This document shows, one piece after another, positions 55,391 through 64,000 of a stretch of DNA of 64,000 nt (within the stretch, counting starts at the first letter, position 1; every line of letters begins with the position of its first letter). The notes under the pieces are model-generated. The model saw only the letters and a list, made by a program, of their open reading frames with translations. It had not been told where the DNA came from and searched no databases. The stretch spans positions 868,001-932,000 of the forward strand of contig JAKUHH010000389.1 in NCBI GenBank assembly GCA_022701365.1. Direction: 5' to 3'. Both the position numbers and the translations under genes were made by a program. The stretch is from Mycocentrospora acerina (lineage: Eukaryota > Ascomycota > Dothideomycetes > Pleosporales).

Positions 55391-57473
55391 TCAATGCTTT
55401 CCGTTGGCTAAATGACCCCTGTCTGGCCCTTTGCCTTGGGCCTCCTCAGCAACCTCAACGTACCATGAAAGATCAGTTTCGCTCTTCATCTCAAATTCGG
55501 TAAATCCATTGCCCATGAACCTCCATGGGTTTGATGTCTTGTACTTGATGTCAAAATCTTCACCCCGAATGTCGCCCAGCATCCTGTTGAATAGCTGGGC
55601 AGAGCCGCCAAAAAGCGCTGTCACCCTTCCGTCGACACGACCCCGCTTATACCATGAGGAGCAGCCACCAGACCACACCAAAGTCTTGTGGACCTCGTCT
55701 TGGTAGCGCATGAAGGCATTGACTTTTTCCTGCTTCGGCGTCACACACTTGATATCTTCACTTGACATCTTCTTTATCCATTTTACGAAGTAGTCACCTG
55801 TCCAATTTAAGGATTCAACAAGGGAACCGTGACCACCGAGACAGTTTGGTCCCATCATCTGGATTCGTTGTCAACTTTTATCTCGCATATTTCTGAATGA
55901 AAAGACTACCCACCATAAAATAATTTGGGAATTCAGGTGTCATGACTGAGATGTACGACTCGGGGTCTTCAGCCCATTTCTCGCGCAGATTTATACCATT
56001 CTGACCGATCAGAGGGTATCGAGGTCGATGTGAAACATCGAAACCTGTCGCGCACACAACTTTTCGAGAGTCAGCACGTCCATGAGAATCAATATGCTTC
56101 CTCAAGCTACTCACTAACGTCACACTCAAATATATTTCCGTCCGCAGTTTGAATACCCGTTTCTGTTATTCCAATAAGCGGGCTATTGGTACAATCACAA
56201 TTGTCTCCCATAAATGACTCTAGATATCCCGGACCAGGCGTGATTCTCCGACAGCCGAGCTCCCACTTCGGTATCAGCATGTCGCAAAGTTTTTTGTCGT
56301 AGCCAAGCTTTTCCGACATTTGAGCTGTAGCCAATTCTACGCCCTTTTTGTTGTTTTCGCCTCGCATGAAGATGTAGAAAGACTTGTTGGTGCGCGAAAC
56401 AATGCCTTTGCGATATGCTAGGTGTCGTATTGGGTCACGAAATTCTTCCTTCTCAGCTTCTGTATAAGCAGGATTTGGCTCATCGACTTCACGACCCATA
56501 TGTTTTGACGGTGGTGCACGGTAGTACACCCATGCGCCACTGCGGATAAAATTCATTACCGTTGTTCCTGGAAGTTTGGCCATTTGCGGGACGATTTGAA
56601 TGCCAGACGATCCGTTGCCTATGACTGCGATGCGCTTATTTGAGTAGTCGAAGTCGTGGTCCCATCGTGCTGAGTGTGTAATGTGACCTTTGAAGCTCTC
56701 GAAGCCAGGTATTTTAGGCCAGTTCTCATGTCTACGTCTGCCATTAGCTCCTAGAAACTCATCTAATCACCAAAACTCACACAAGGACTCCTTGCCCCGA
56801 GATCAAGACATGACACCACTCTTGTCTTCTCGCTTGACTTTGTGTGTTTTCAAGATCCACACACCACATCCCTTCTTGTTCATGCCATTTCGCGCCAACA
56901 ACTTTCGTATTGAGTTGCAGATCGCGATCGAGGTTCCACTTTCTTACGGTCTTTTTAAAGTATTCCAGAATTTCAGCACCGCTTGCGTAAAACCTCGTCC
57001 AGTCGGGATTTGGGTCAAAGGGAAAAGCGTATATATGTGCTGGAACATCGCATTGCACGCCTGGGTAGTCATTGACAAGCCTGTTGTAATTTAGTTCCGT
57101 ATTTTCCTTGTAGAAATATTTTGGGCCGGCCGTCTCACCATGTTCCCCCCACTTCGTGATGAGCTTCGAATAGAGTGTGATCAACTATTTCTTGCATTTC
57201 GGGAAAGCGATGTTGAAATTTATGCGCCATGAGTAGACCAGAGAAGCCGGCACCGATGGTAAATACTTTAAGCTTTCTTGGTGTGTATGCATACTCTGAT
57301 GCCAGCTTGAAGGGATCTGTCGCGGTATCTTGATGGCCATTTAGATTGCTGTTCGTATCCGTCCCGTTTGTGCGAACACCATTGACGACTGGTTTGGATA
57401 AGTTGACTCCGTTACCCTCTAGATGTCCACTAAGCATTGCTGGATCCATTGTGCTTAGGCTTGGTTGCTTCAT
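55391..57473 (-). CDS. Baeyer-Villiger monooxygenase (second, long type)
   Basis: Exons are 57139-57473, 56781-57080, 56115-56737, 55914-56059 and 55391-55858 (623 aa). Joins give EVGGTWLVNDYPGVQCDVPAH, GQGVLVRRHENWPKIPGF, FECDVIVCATGFD and NYFMMMGPNCLGGHG. The ATG at 57473 is used because the upstream frame begins with GTG. A roughly 65-residue hydrophilic extension precedes VFTIGAGFSG. The fingerprint FKGHITHSARW and the second Rossmann motif GNGSSGIQIV are intact. The second intron is only 43 nt and is the least certain. The long N-terminus and PGVQCDVPAHIYAF put it with the larger fungal BVMOs that oxidise polycyclic ketones; the cytochalasin enzyme CcsB performs two successive insertions in its pathway, and a relationship is possible but unproven. 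It is divergent from the SDR gene. Confidence 0.93.
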
Positions 57474-58003
57474 CTGGCCGCTGGGCTTGTGGTAAATGGC
57501 AGAGGAGCTTGAAAATGCCGTCACAGCGATGGCAAGTAGATGACTACAAAAGCGCCAACGACTTAAGCAATAGAAAAGCCTGGGAATTGCGGAAATAGGA
57601 TGGATGACACAGACAGCCCTTTGTATTTACAGCGCACTAGCACGACACTGCAAGCACATGTTTTGACATTACAAGAGCCCGGAGCTAACTTGCCGAGATT
57701 AGATGACTGCCGACTATAACGAATGACTTTCATCATCATTTCGGTATCTGTAGACTTTCACGATGCCATTACCGCGCGAGTTGGGCACTACGAAGGTAGC
57801 AACTCAGCCGATCTATCGGCAATGAGGGGTAGCCAATCCGGCAGAAGTACGACGGCACAACCGAATTGGGATAGCCGCGTCTGCTGATCAGGTGAGCATA
57901 ACTTGTTAGCCACAATCAATCCGCAGATCTCAAGTAGTCTTTTGGTATTGACTTCTTGTCTTTTGCTCGAACCCAATATTTGACACAAAAACCGATTGCC
58001 AAT
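57474..58003. promoter_or_regulatory. Divergent promoter, second BVMO / SDR
   Basis: 530 bp between two start codons. It contains the perfect inverted repeat GCCGAT-CT-ATCGGC at 57807-57820, about 185 bp upstream of the SDR start. No gene is present; the 115-codon minus-strand ORF crossing it is a shadow. Confidence 0.5.
57807..57820. promoter_or_regulatory. Inverted repeat GCCGAT-CT-ATCGGC
   Basis: A perfect 6-bp inverted repeat with a 2-nt centre contains CCG and CGG triplets six bases apart. Its position between two divergent cluster genes suits an operator for a binuclear zinc regulator. Spacing and orientation differ from the CGGTCCG element of the other promoters, so the two need not bind the same protein. 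Confidence 0.35.
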
Positions 58004-59072
58004 ATGCCGATTCCGCGATATGAGTACACAGGCCCGGTCGATCATACTATTCCAATTGATCATGCGAAATTGAAGGGCAAGTCTGTCGTAATAACTGGTG
58101 GTGCAAATGGTATGGGCGAAACTTGTGTACGCCATTTTGCAAAGGCCGGCGCAAATGTCACTATTGCAGATGTAAACAAACGGGGGTATGAGCTTTCTTC
58201 AGAACTTAACGAGTTGTATAACAATAAGCAAACGACATTCGTTGAGGTCGACATTCGAGATTGGGATCAGCAAAGACTCATGTTTGAAACTGCCATCGCT
58301 AAATTTGGCGCCGTTGACATTGTCATCGCGAATGCGGGTATTAGCAGAAGTTCAGGGGATAGTCTGTGGAATTTGGACGACCCAAGTGGCGAGCCGACGA
58401 AGCCAGATCTTAATATTGTAGAAGTAAATCTGAAAGGAAGCTTTTATACGTGGAAGCTAGCAGTTCATTACTGGAGAAAGCAGAAGGAAAGTGAAGAGCG
58501 CGACCGTTGTTTCATCATTACTGGTAGCATGGTGGCCTGGATCGACTCTCCGGTACGTGCACAGCCCAAGTCCCTGAGCAAGCATTCTAATATTCATTAG
58601 GGTAATTGGGAGTATACAGCGACAAAATATGGCCTTCGTGGTTTCATGCGCACAGCGCGGCGATCCTCATGGGAACAGGGCATTCGTATAAATTACGTTG
58701 CACCGTGCTGGATCAAGAGTGCTATTAGGACCAGAGAATATGAACAATGGCTCATAGATCATGGTATTGAATTTGGAGAGCAGGAGGACGTTGCGGCATG
58801 TATGATGAGGATTGCGAGTGACAAGTCAATCAATGGTACATATATTCCTTCGAAAGTTGATATAAACTTAAACAATTAACCGATAAATAGGTAAAAGCTT
58901 AGCTATTGTGCCTAGGTCTATCGCGAAGGAAGGGTACAAGGATATCGATCAGGATGATTACACAGAAGACGATGGACATGATGGGTACTTTAAGCGCACA
59001 CAGGATACACAGTTGGTCATCATCGAAGACAAATGGAAAGATGATTATAAAGTGAGAGTGTACAAAGAGTAA
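58004..59072 (+). CDS. Short-chain dehydrogenase/reductase (classical SDR)
   Basis: NAD(P)-dependent oxidoreductase acting on an alcohol or ketone. Exons are 58004-58552, 58601-58835 and 58903-59072 (317 aa). Introns are 48 nt and 67 nt; the second (donor GTACAT, branch TTAACC) is needed to reach the C-terminal exon with AIVPRSIAKEG and a charged tail. Without splicing, the frame stops at 58879 inside the intron. Seen motifs are TGGANGMG for the cofactor, IANAG, the catalytic Ser in ITGSM, and YTATK with Tyr and Lys. An Asp after the second strand (IADVN) suggests NAD preference. The layout resembles fungal 15-hydroxyprostaglandin-dehydrogenase-like SDRs with a KEGYKDID tail. It shares a promoter region with the second BVMO, so it may supply the ketone for that enzyme or act on its product. 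Confidence 0.92.
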
Positions 59073-59780
59073 ACAGGCTGCAGATTCCGTAATAATGCAT
59101 TATATTTTGCTTTTACAACTACTATGATAATACCTTTTATTATTATTTTGCCTATTTATTGCTTTGTTTCCAATTGACCACACAAGTATTGCTTGCATGA
59201 ATTAAATATAGCTCGCTCGTTTACTAAAGTTTGTTAAATTCAATCCTTTTATTTAACTTTTGTCGTTGAATGGTGCCCTTTAAAAAGAAGGATTTGTGGA
59301 TGACGTCTTTCTTATATAAATTTAAGTTTGTTTAAGATTAAAAGAAGAAACTTAAAGATGTGATATACCCTTGGGTCAGATGTTTGAATACTTTTGCTGA
59401 TAGATGTCGTACACGGTCTAAATTTAAATTTTAGGTTCGAGATCTTTACCAACATGCCATCACTACTTCCAATTTTGAATAGGATTAGATGAAATAGGAT
59501 AGTAGTTATTGGCGACGAGCCCATGGGTCATTCCGCAGGTTAGCATGTAAATACCGTCACATTTAAAAATGTTACATGACTCTTTGCAGCTTAAAACCTT
59601 TTGACCGCTACGCTACTTTTCAGAATTCATGCATTAAATATTGCCGCCTATCTATTTTCTTACCAGCCTGTCTACCAAAGTTGTATAGGACTGAAGTGCG
59701 TCTTCATTGCCGCGTTTAATTTAAACTAAAATTTGAAATGTGTAATTTATAAGTTCTATCTTTTTTGCACAACATATAGG
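59073..59780. other. AT-rich spacer right of the cluster
   Basis: No gene is seen. The only ORF (59312-59524, -) is Lys/Ile/Phe/Ser-rich and without features. Confidence 0.4.
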
Positions 59781-59789
59781 TACTATAAT

Positions 59790-60420
59790 TGTTGAAGAAA
59801 AGGAGCTGAAATAGTACTATTCAGGAGATCTATTGTATGTACCATTGTTCTATCTATCTAAGTGCAATTCATCTTTTACATACATAAGAAAATAGATTAG
59901 TAGGTGTTCCTACTAAGCGTAGATGATCTGACTCAGATGAGTGTTATAGAAACTTGTGTGTGGGGCATCTGAGTATTAATTACTTTTCACATATTACAGT
60001 AATAAGCTTCATTAAGACGCCTCGTAATCCTGGCTTGTGAGCGTAGCTTGTTAAAGAGGCTCATAAACGAGACTCGTGAGCAAGGCTTGATTTTGTTACA
60101 TACAGTATGGGAGATAAGGAGCTAGAATAGTATAATTTGGGCGATCTATTGTAAAGACCACTGCTCCTTGTCTTAGGTAGACAGAGATGATTTTTTTTAC
60201 ACGTATTAAAAGTTAGGTAGGTGTAGTGGATTATCTTATTTATTGCCGAGTTTCAGATCAGTATTGTTACTCAAGTAGTGAGGGAAGTAGTAAGGGTTAC
60301 TATGGAACAACTGTAGCTCTGCATTTTATTACTAAACGTCAGCTACTCGTTCGCATGACTCTTGAAAATGGCTGGTAAGCGTGGCTTCGTGATCGAGGCT
60401 ACTCTGCGACATGAAGCAAC
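59790..60420. repeat. Degenerate direct duplication, two units of about 300 bp
   Basis: AAGGAGCT(G/A)…GATCTATTGTA is found at about 59799 and again, with roughly three-quarters identity over 50 bp, at about 60117. Each copy is followed by similar AGTAGGTGT/GTAGGTGT words and, towards its end, by variants of GGCTTGTGAGCGTAGCTTG (about 60031, 60083 and 60379). No coding capacity remains. A decayed transposon or a mutated tandem duplication would both fit. Confidence 0.45.
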
Positions 60421-61320
60421 TAAATTTTAGCATGAGAGACCTAGCAACGATTACATCGGCCAGCACTTGTGTGCTATCACATGAGTGTAGACATGCAATT
60501 ATCTAGCGCCCATTTAGCGACTAATGCAACTAGTCTTTTCTGATTATTCCTTCATGTAAGTTTATCCTGATACAGCACCAATAACGGAATTTCAACATGA
60601 TGCAACCAGGCAGATCTTTAGCCCTGTGCCACTTACTTAACATAAGTGGAGCCCTTATGACACGTGTCCTAGAAGGTGGAGCTTGATAAAGATTTAATTC
60701 AAAAGCGTAGTACTTATCAACGACTCTAACCCGAATATTGTCTAAAGCGTCTGCATGTTTGTTATTTAGAGTTTAAGAAACTGCAAGGTTGCTTCAAGAC
60801 AACAGAATAGCATCAAAGATTAATGCTCTCAGCCTAGGTCAAATTTTTGAACTCGAAACAATTAGTTGGCCTAGATGCGTGCGTTGGTAAGTTCCGAAAA
60901 CCGCTAGACCTTTACCTCTATCCTTGTTACCTAAGGCTTTACCTGCCATCTTTAACTGTGTTGTTATAATTAATTTACAATACCTTGTCTGTGGCGTGAT
61001 AGTGTAGCACAAACGTCAACAGACATAATCGCTTAAGCGTTGATGATGTACACGCGCACATCTAGCTGCAACTTGCAGCTGGCAACATGCACGCCTGATT
61101 TCTTCAGCTCAGTCAGATCAAGCCTCATTTCAAAACGAAAATAGTTTAATCAGTATTTAACGCAAACTTTGGTCGGAATCAATTCATTTCTGTTGTGTAT
61201 CCTCTTCCTGAAGCAAACAGTTTAACTTTTTCAATTCGAATAAGGATAAAAAACTAGCCTTTAGGTTGTGTCCTCATTTTTGAAACATCTCTACACCAGA
61301 AATCCATCTGAGTACCGAAA
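60421..61320. other. Spacer upstream of the orphan ORF
   Basis: No gene is seen. The region is slightly less AT-rich than its flanks and likely contains the promoter of the following ORF. Confidence 0.4.
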
Positions 61321-61989
61321 ATGGCATCAGAAGATGAAGTTTACGTCGAGCAGCTCTCCCTGGAGATGCTTCAACAAGGAAATCTACAAGTCTGGGATCC
61401 AGCATTTGGAAAGACGATTTCATCTGCTCTTAATCCTCTTATACGCTCCTACTTCAACGCATCTAAAGCCGAACCAGTCAATTTTCCAACTGACACGAAT
61501 GGCGTCGGCGCGATTAATCATAACGAGCGACACGCAGACCACTTTCTTGAAGTCCAGCACGTCCTCCAAGCCATCTTGTCTCAACCGGGTGCCAGCGCTC
61601 ATGGGATCTGCGCTTTTCCAGTTGGATCATTTTTGAGACTTTCACGATTTCTCAATCATACCTATAACCTCTACTCAATCCCTGCTGCGTGGAACCTATA
61701 CAAATCCAAGATAGGGTTTGAGTTGTACAACTCTACTGCTCATACAACAAGCGATAAGCAAAAAGAACAACAACAATTCATACGCGCCTATATGGCGCTT
61801 GAAGTTGATGGGGACGAAATCGCTTCGGTTGAAGATCGAATCTTCATACTCCTGCAAAACATGGAACACGCAAAGGGTGAATATAGCGAGTTGTGTAATT
61901 TGGCTGGCGAGATTATAGGTAGTTACTTGCAGTCAGTGTCTCCAACACTAAGGGACAAGGTAAACTCTGGAGTCTTTAATAAGCATTAG
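61321..61989 (+). CDS. Hypothetical protein, 222 aa
   Basis: A single uninterrupted ORF runs from an ATG to TAG with ordinary fungal codon use, unlike the chance ORFs nearby, so I regard it as real. I do not recognise a family. The protein is mostly helical in appearance and hydrophilic, without signal peptide or membrane segment. It begins MASEDEVYVEQLSLEML. Visible pieces are DPAFGKTISSALNPLI, HADHFLEVQHVLQAIL, a Gln/Lys-rich KQKEQQQFIRAYMALEVDGDE and ILLQNMEHAKGEYSEL. The His/Asp/Glu residues do not form a known metal motif. It lies between the cluster and a HET gene and could belong to either neighbourhood or to neither. Confidence 0.6.
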   Translation: MASEDEVYVEQLSLEMLQQGNLQVWDPAFGKTISSALNPLIRSYFNASKAEPVNFPTDTNGVGAINHNERHADHFLEVQHVLQAILSQPGASAHGICAFPVGSFLRLSRFLNHTYNLYSIPAAWNLYKSKIGFELYNSTAHTTSDKQKEQQQFIRAYMALEVDGDEIASVEDRIFILLQNMEHAKGEYSELCNLAGEIIGSYLQSVSPTLRDKVNSGVFNKH

Positions 61990-63275
61990 GATCCAAAAGA
62001 TAGAAAAATTACTGTTAGCTAACACTCTTGTGCTGTCAACCATGTAAGTACGTTAGCATCCCGCGCCTATATAGTATCTGAATCGAACACTTATAATACT
62101 TCAACATATTCCTCCTAACTTTATATCTCTACTTTTATCCATTTATTGTATTTGTAGGAGCAATTTATAAAACGCAGGTAAGAAGAGAGTGATTTGAATT
62201 AGGTCTCAGTGTACCACAAGTTATATCAGAGTTCTAGAATAAGAGGGTATACTAAATATACTGTTTTCTACACCTCTAGGTCTTGTACAAAAGGATACAG
62301 AAACACTACTCTACAGAGCTATTCTGCCTGCGTCCTTGTATAACCTAGCCTATGGTATGTTTAGTCAAAAAAAAGAAGGTTTTCAGGTGTCTTGCAGATA
62401 GGTGTCGGTTGAATTCGTGGCAAACCAGGATGTGACGTCGTAAACGTTACAAATGTTAATATTTGTGCTGCAAAAGGCTATGCTTCCCAGTTGAAATCTC
62501 TAATCTGATTTCAAGCTTGAGCACCACTGTCAATTGTACTTAATTAGATTTTTTTAAGCACCAAAAAATTGTTGATTTTCGAGAAGTGCAGTTTAAGAAG
62601 GACTCTTTAAGATTTAAGTGCAATGAGCTATAACGGAGAACGGGTTAAGGTACTGCTCGTAATCCTTTCCTTGGATTCTAACTTAGCAATTCTTAACACA
62701 ATATGTGTCTTAGCAGTAATTGAGTCTAATTTCTCTTGTTTCATAGATTAAGGCATCTAGCACTAGTGCTGCGTTGTAAGTAGCTGCACAAGCACAGCCT
62801 CTACCTACAGCTTTCTTAAAAGCACCTGTTCTATAGCCTAAATTGCAACGCCTAGAACAGCTATAAGAAATCAAACTAGCAACATTTTTAGAGCACGTAA
62901 AATCACATAAAAAATTATGCCATTGTTTTTTTTAAGCAAAATGATAAAGAACACAGTCTTTTGTCCAGCAGAATGCACTTGGCAATTAATCGTCACGTAA
63001 ATGCAACATGGCTTATGTTCTATTTCTACTTGGTTTAAGAATAAGAGCCTTCACTTACTTCTCTAAAAAAGACTAGGTTTGTTTTAGCTTCCTTTAATTT
63101 TAATGTAAGCTGACATGCAGCTTCGGATGACCATCATTTATATTTGCTCCGGCCGTTGATCTTAACCGACCCCGCAGACAGCTCCCAGATAGCCCCTCAC
63201 ATAAACTCTCAGTTAATAGGGAAACTCTACCCGCTCATTCAACCCAACTTATATCTTGTCTTTGAATTATTTTTC
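61990..63275. other. Spacer, nothing recognised
   Basis: 1.3 kb of AT-rich DNA. A small imperfect inverted pair, CCTGTTCTATAGCC / CCTAGAACAGC, lies at about 62825-62865. No gene is present. Confidence 0.4.
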
Positions 63276-64000
63276 ATGGCGAATTTTTCCAATCGTACAA
63301 AGTATCGCCAGGCTCTACAACAGTTGGAGGATGGAATTGCTGACACTGAGCTTTGTATCCCGTGCGAGAATGCTTTAGATGACGAAAACTTCAACAAAAT
63401 TGGGACGTCAGCCTGGCAGAACGATGGCTTTCCAGGCTGCGAAGGTCTGGACAAGCCCGCACTATATTGCTCTTTTTGTCGTCACGTGTTACGTGCTCGC
63501 GAGTTTGCTAGGCGGCGTGGACAAAAAGAGTACCTGAACGCAAATGTTACGCTTGATTGGGCTCTTACTTACATGAGAGAGGTCATATTCATTCACGACG
63601 ATGGTATAGACCTTGATGGTGATGATGCAGAAGAGATTAGTGATTTCGATGTTGCCAGGTGCAAATTATACAGGTCGATCCAGCATCGGTGGGCAGACAA
63701 GAGGCGAATCAAAGGTTGGCTGAGTGACTGTGAGGCGAACCACGGTTCGGTTTGCAGCAAAAATCATCAATCCTCTAATAGTGCTGGTAATCTACTTCTA
63801 GTTGACGTTGTCAACGAGTGTCTCCACTATGGAAGCTTCAATGATCGCTACTTCGCGTTAAGCTACGTCTGGGGCCAATCGAAACAATTCCTCACCTTGA
63901 CGGAGAATTTTCAAAATTTGTTGAAGCCAGGGCAATTGTCCGCACAGCCTATAACTCAGACTATCCGAGATGCTATGACATTTGTTACAGATCTTGGCGA
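63276..64000 (+). CDS. HET-domain protein (heterokaryon incompatibility type), 5' part
   Basis: From the ATG at 63276 the frame is open to the window end (about 241 residues, C-terminus missing). The N-terminal region has paired Cys (CIPC near residue 28 and CSFC near 67), which may form a small zinc-binding or disulphide unit before the HET domain; this layout is common in fungal HET proteins. The HET domain begins with RYFALSYVWGQ, followed by TLTENFQNLL and QPITQTIRDAMTFV, all typical. Such proteins trigger cell death after fusion with a non-self partner; most members of these large families have no proven partner. It is not expected to take part in the metabolite pathway and suggests the cluster has ended. 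Confidence 0.92.
   Translation, partial: MANFSNRTKYRQALQQLEDGIADTELCIPCENALDDENFNKIGTSAWQNDGFPGCEGLDKPALYCSFCRHVLRAREFARRRGQKEYLNANVTLDWALTYMREVIFIHDDGIDLDGDDAEEISDFDVARCKLYRSIQHRWADKRRIKGWLSDCEANHGSVCSKNHQSSNSAGNLLLVDVVNECLHYGSFNDRYFALSYVWGQSKQFLTLTENFQNLLKPGQLSAQPITQTIRDAMTFVTDLG

Noticed and set aside
59312..59524. 70-codon minus-strand ORF
   Set aside because: Low-complexity, Lys/Ile/Phe/Ser-rich sequence in AT-rich DNA.
1..64000. CRISPR arrays, bacterial operons, tRNA genes
   Set aside because: No spaced repeats of CRISPR type and no B-box-like tRNA sequence with a matching cloverleaf were found. Gene structure is clearly eukaryotic.

Overview
The window reads as nuclear DNA of a filamentous ascomycete (Pezizomycotina). 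Coding regions are broken by short introns of about 43-133 nt with GTRNGT donors, CTAAC/CTGAC-like branch sites and YAG acceptors. Spacers are long and AT-rich. Gene types include a fungal PKS-NRPS hybrid, a Zn2Cys6 regulator and a HET-domain gene. The species cannot be named from sequence alone. Most gene models below were re-spliced by hand, and every proposed join keeps the reading frame.

Layout. 0-20 kb is loosely packed. It holds the 5' end of a medium-chain reductase cut by the window edge (1-302, -), a FAD aromatic hydroxylase (1067-3148, +), a secreted rhamnogalacturonan-acetylesterase-like enzyme (3809-4663, -), an 18-bp minisatellite (about 7099-7375), an EthD-like small protein (7462-8261, -), a GC-rich stretch without a recognisable gene (about 8500-9740), a secreted berberine-bridge-type FAD oxidase (11842-13596, -), a short insertion with a 16-bp target-site duplication that looks like a 5'-truncated LINE (15026-15273), and a four-helix membrane protein of unknown function (17754-19082, +).

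20-59 kb is a biosynthetic gene cluster. Its core is a PKS-NRPS megasynthase of about 4,224 aa (20041-32784, -) with the order KS-MAT-DH-MT-(inactive ER)-KR-ACP-C-A-PCP-R. Around it lie a P450 (34534-36310, +), a trans-acting enoyl reductase (37805-38932, -), a second, TRI4-like P450 (40647-42557, +), a zinc alcohol dehydrogenase (43975-45202, -), two different Baeyer-Villiger monooxygenases (45625-47386, - and 55391-57473, -), a metallo-beta-lactamase-fold lactonase-like hydrolase (47854-49005, -), a Dal5-type MFS transporter (49516-51371, +), a Zn2Cys6 regulator (52946-55245, +) and an SDR (58004-59072, +). 59-64 kb holds degenerate repeats, an orphan 222-aa ORF and the start of a HET gene, and may be the cluster border.

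How the genes may work together (inference). The megasynthase and the trans-ER would make a reduced polyketide amide, released reductively or by cyclisation by the terminal R domain. The P450s, ADH and SDR would set hydroxyl/ketone oxidation levels. The two BVMOs could insert oxygen next to ketones to give esters, lactones or carbonates. The lactonase-like hydrolase could open such a lactone, the MFS protein could export the product, and the Zn2Cys6 protein could control the locus. The BVMO + trans-ER + PKS-NRPS set recalls cytochalasan clusters. However, no Diels-Alderase-like or alpha/beta-hydrolase gene of those pathways was seen, and the lactonase and second BVMO are extra, so the product may be new. 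A 9-mer, CGGTCCGAT, occurs in two of the divergent cluster promoters.
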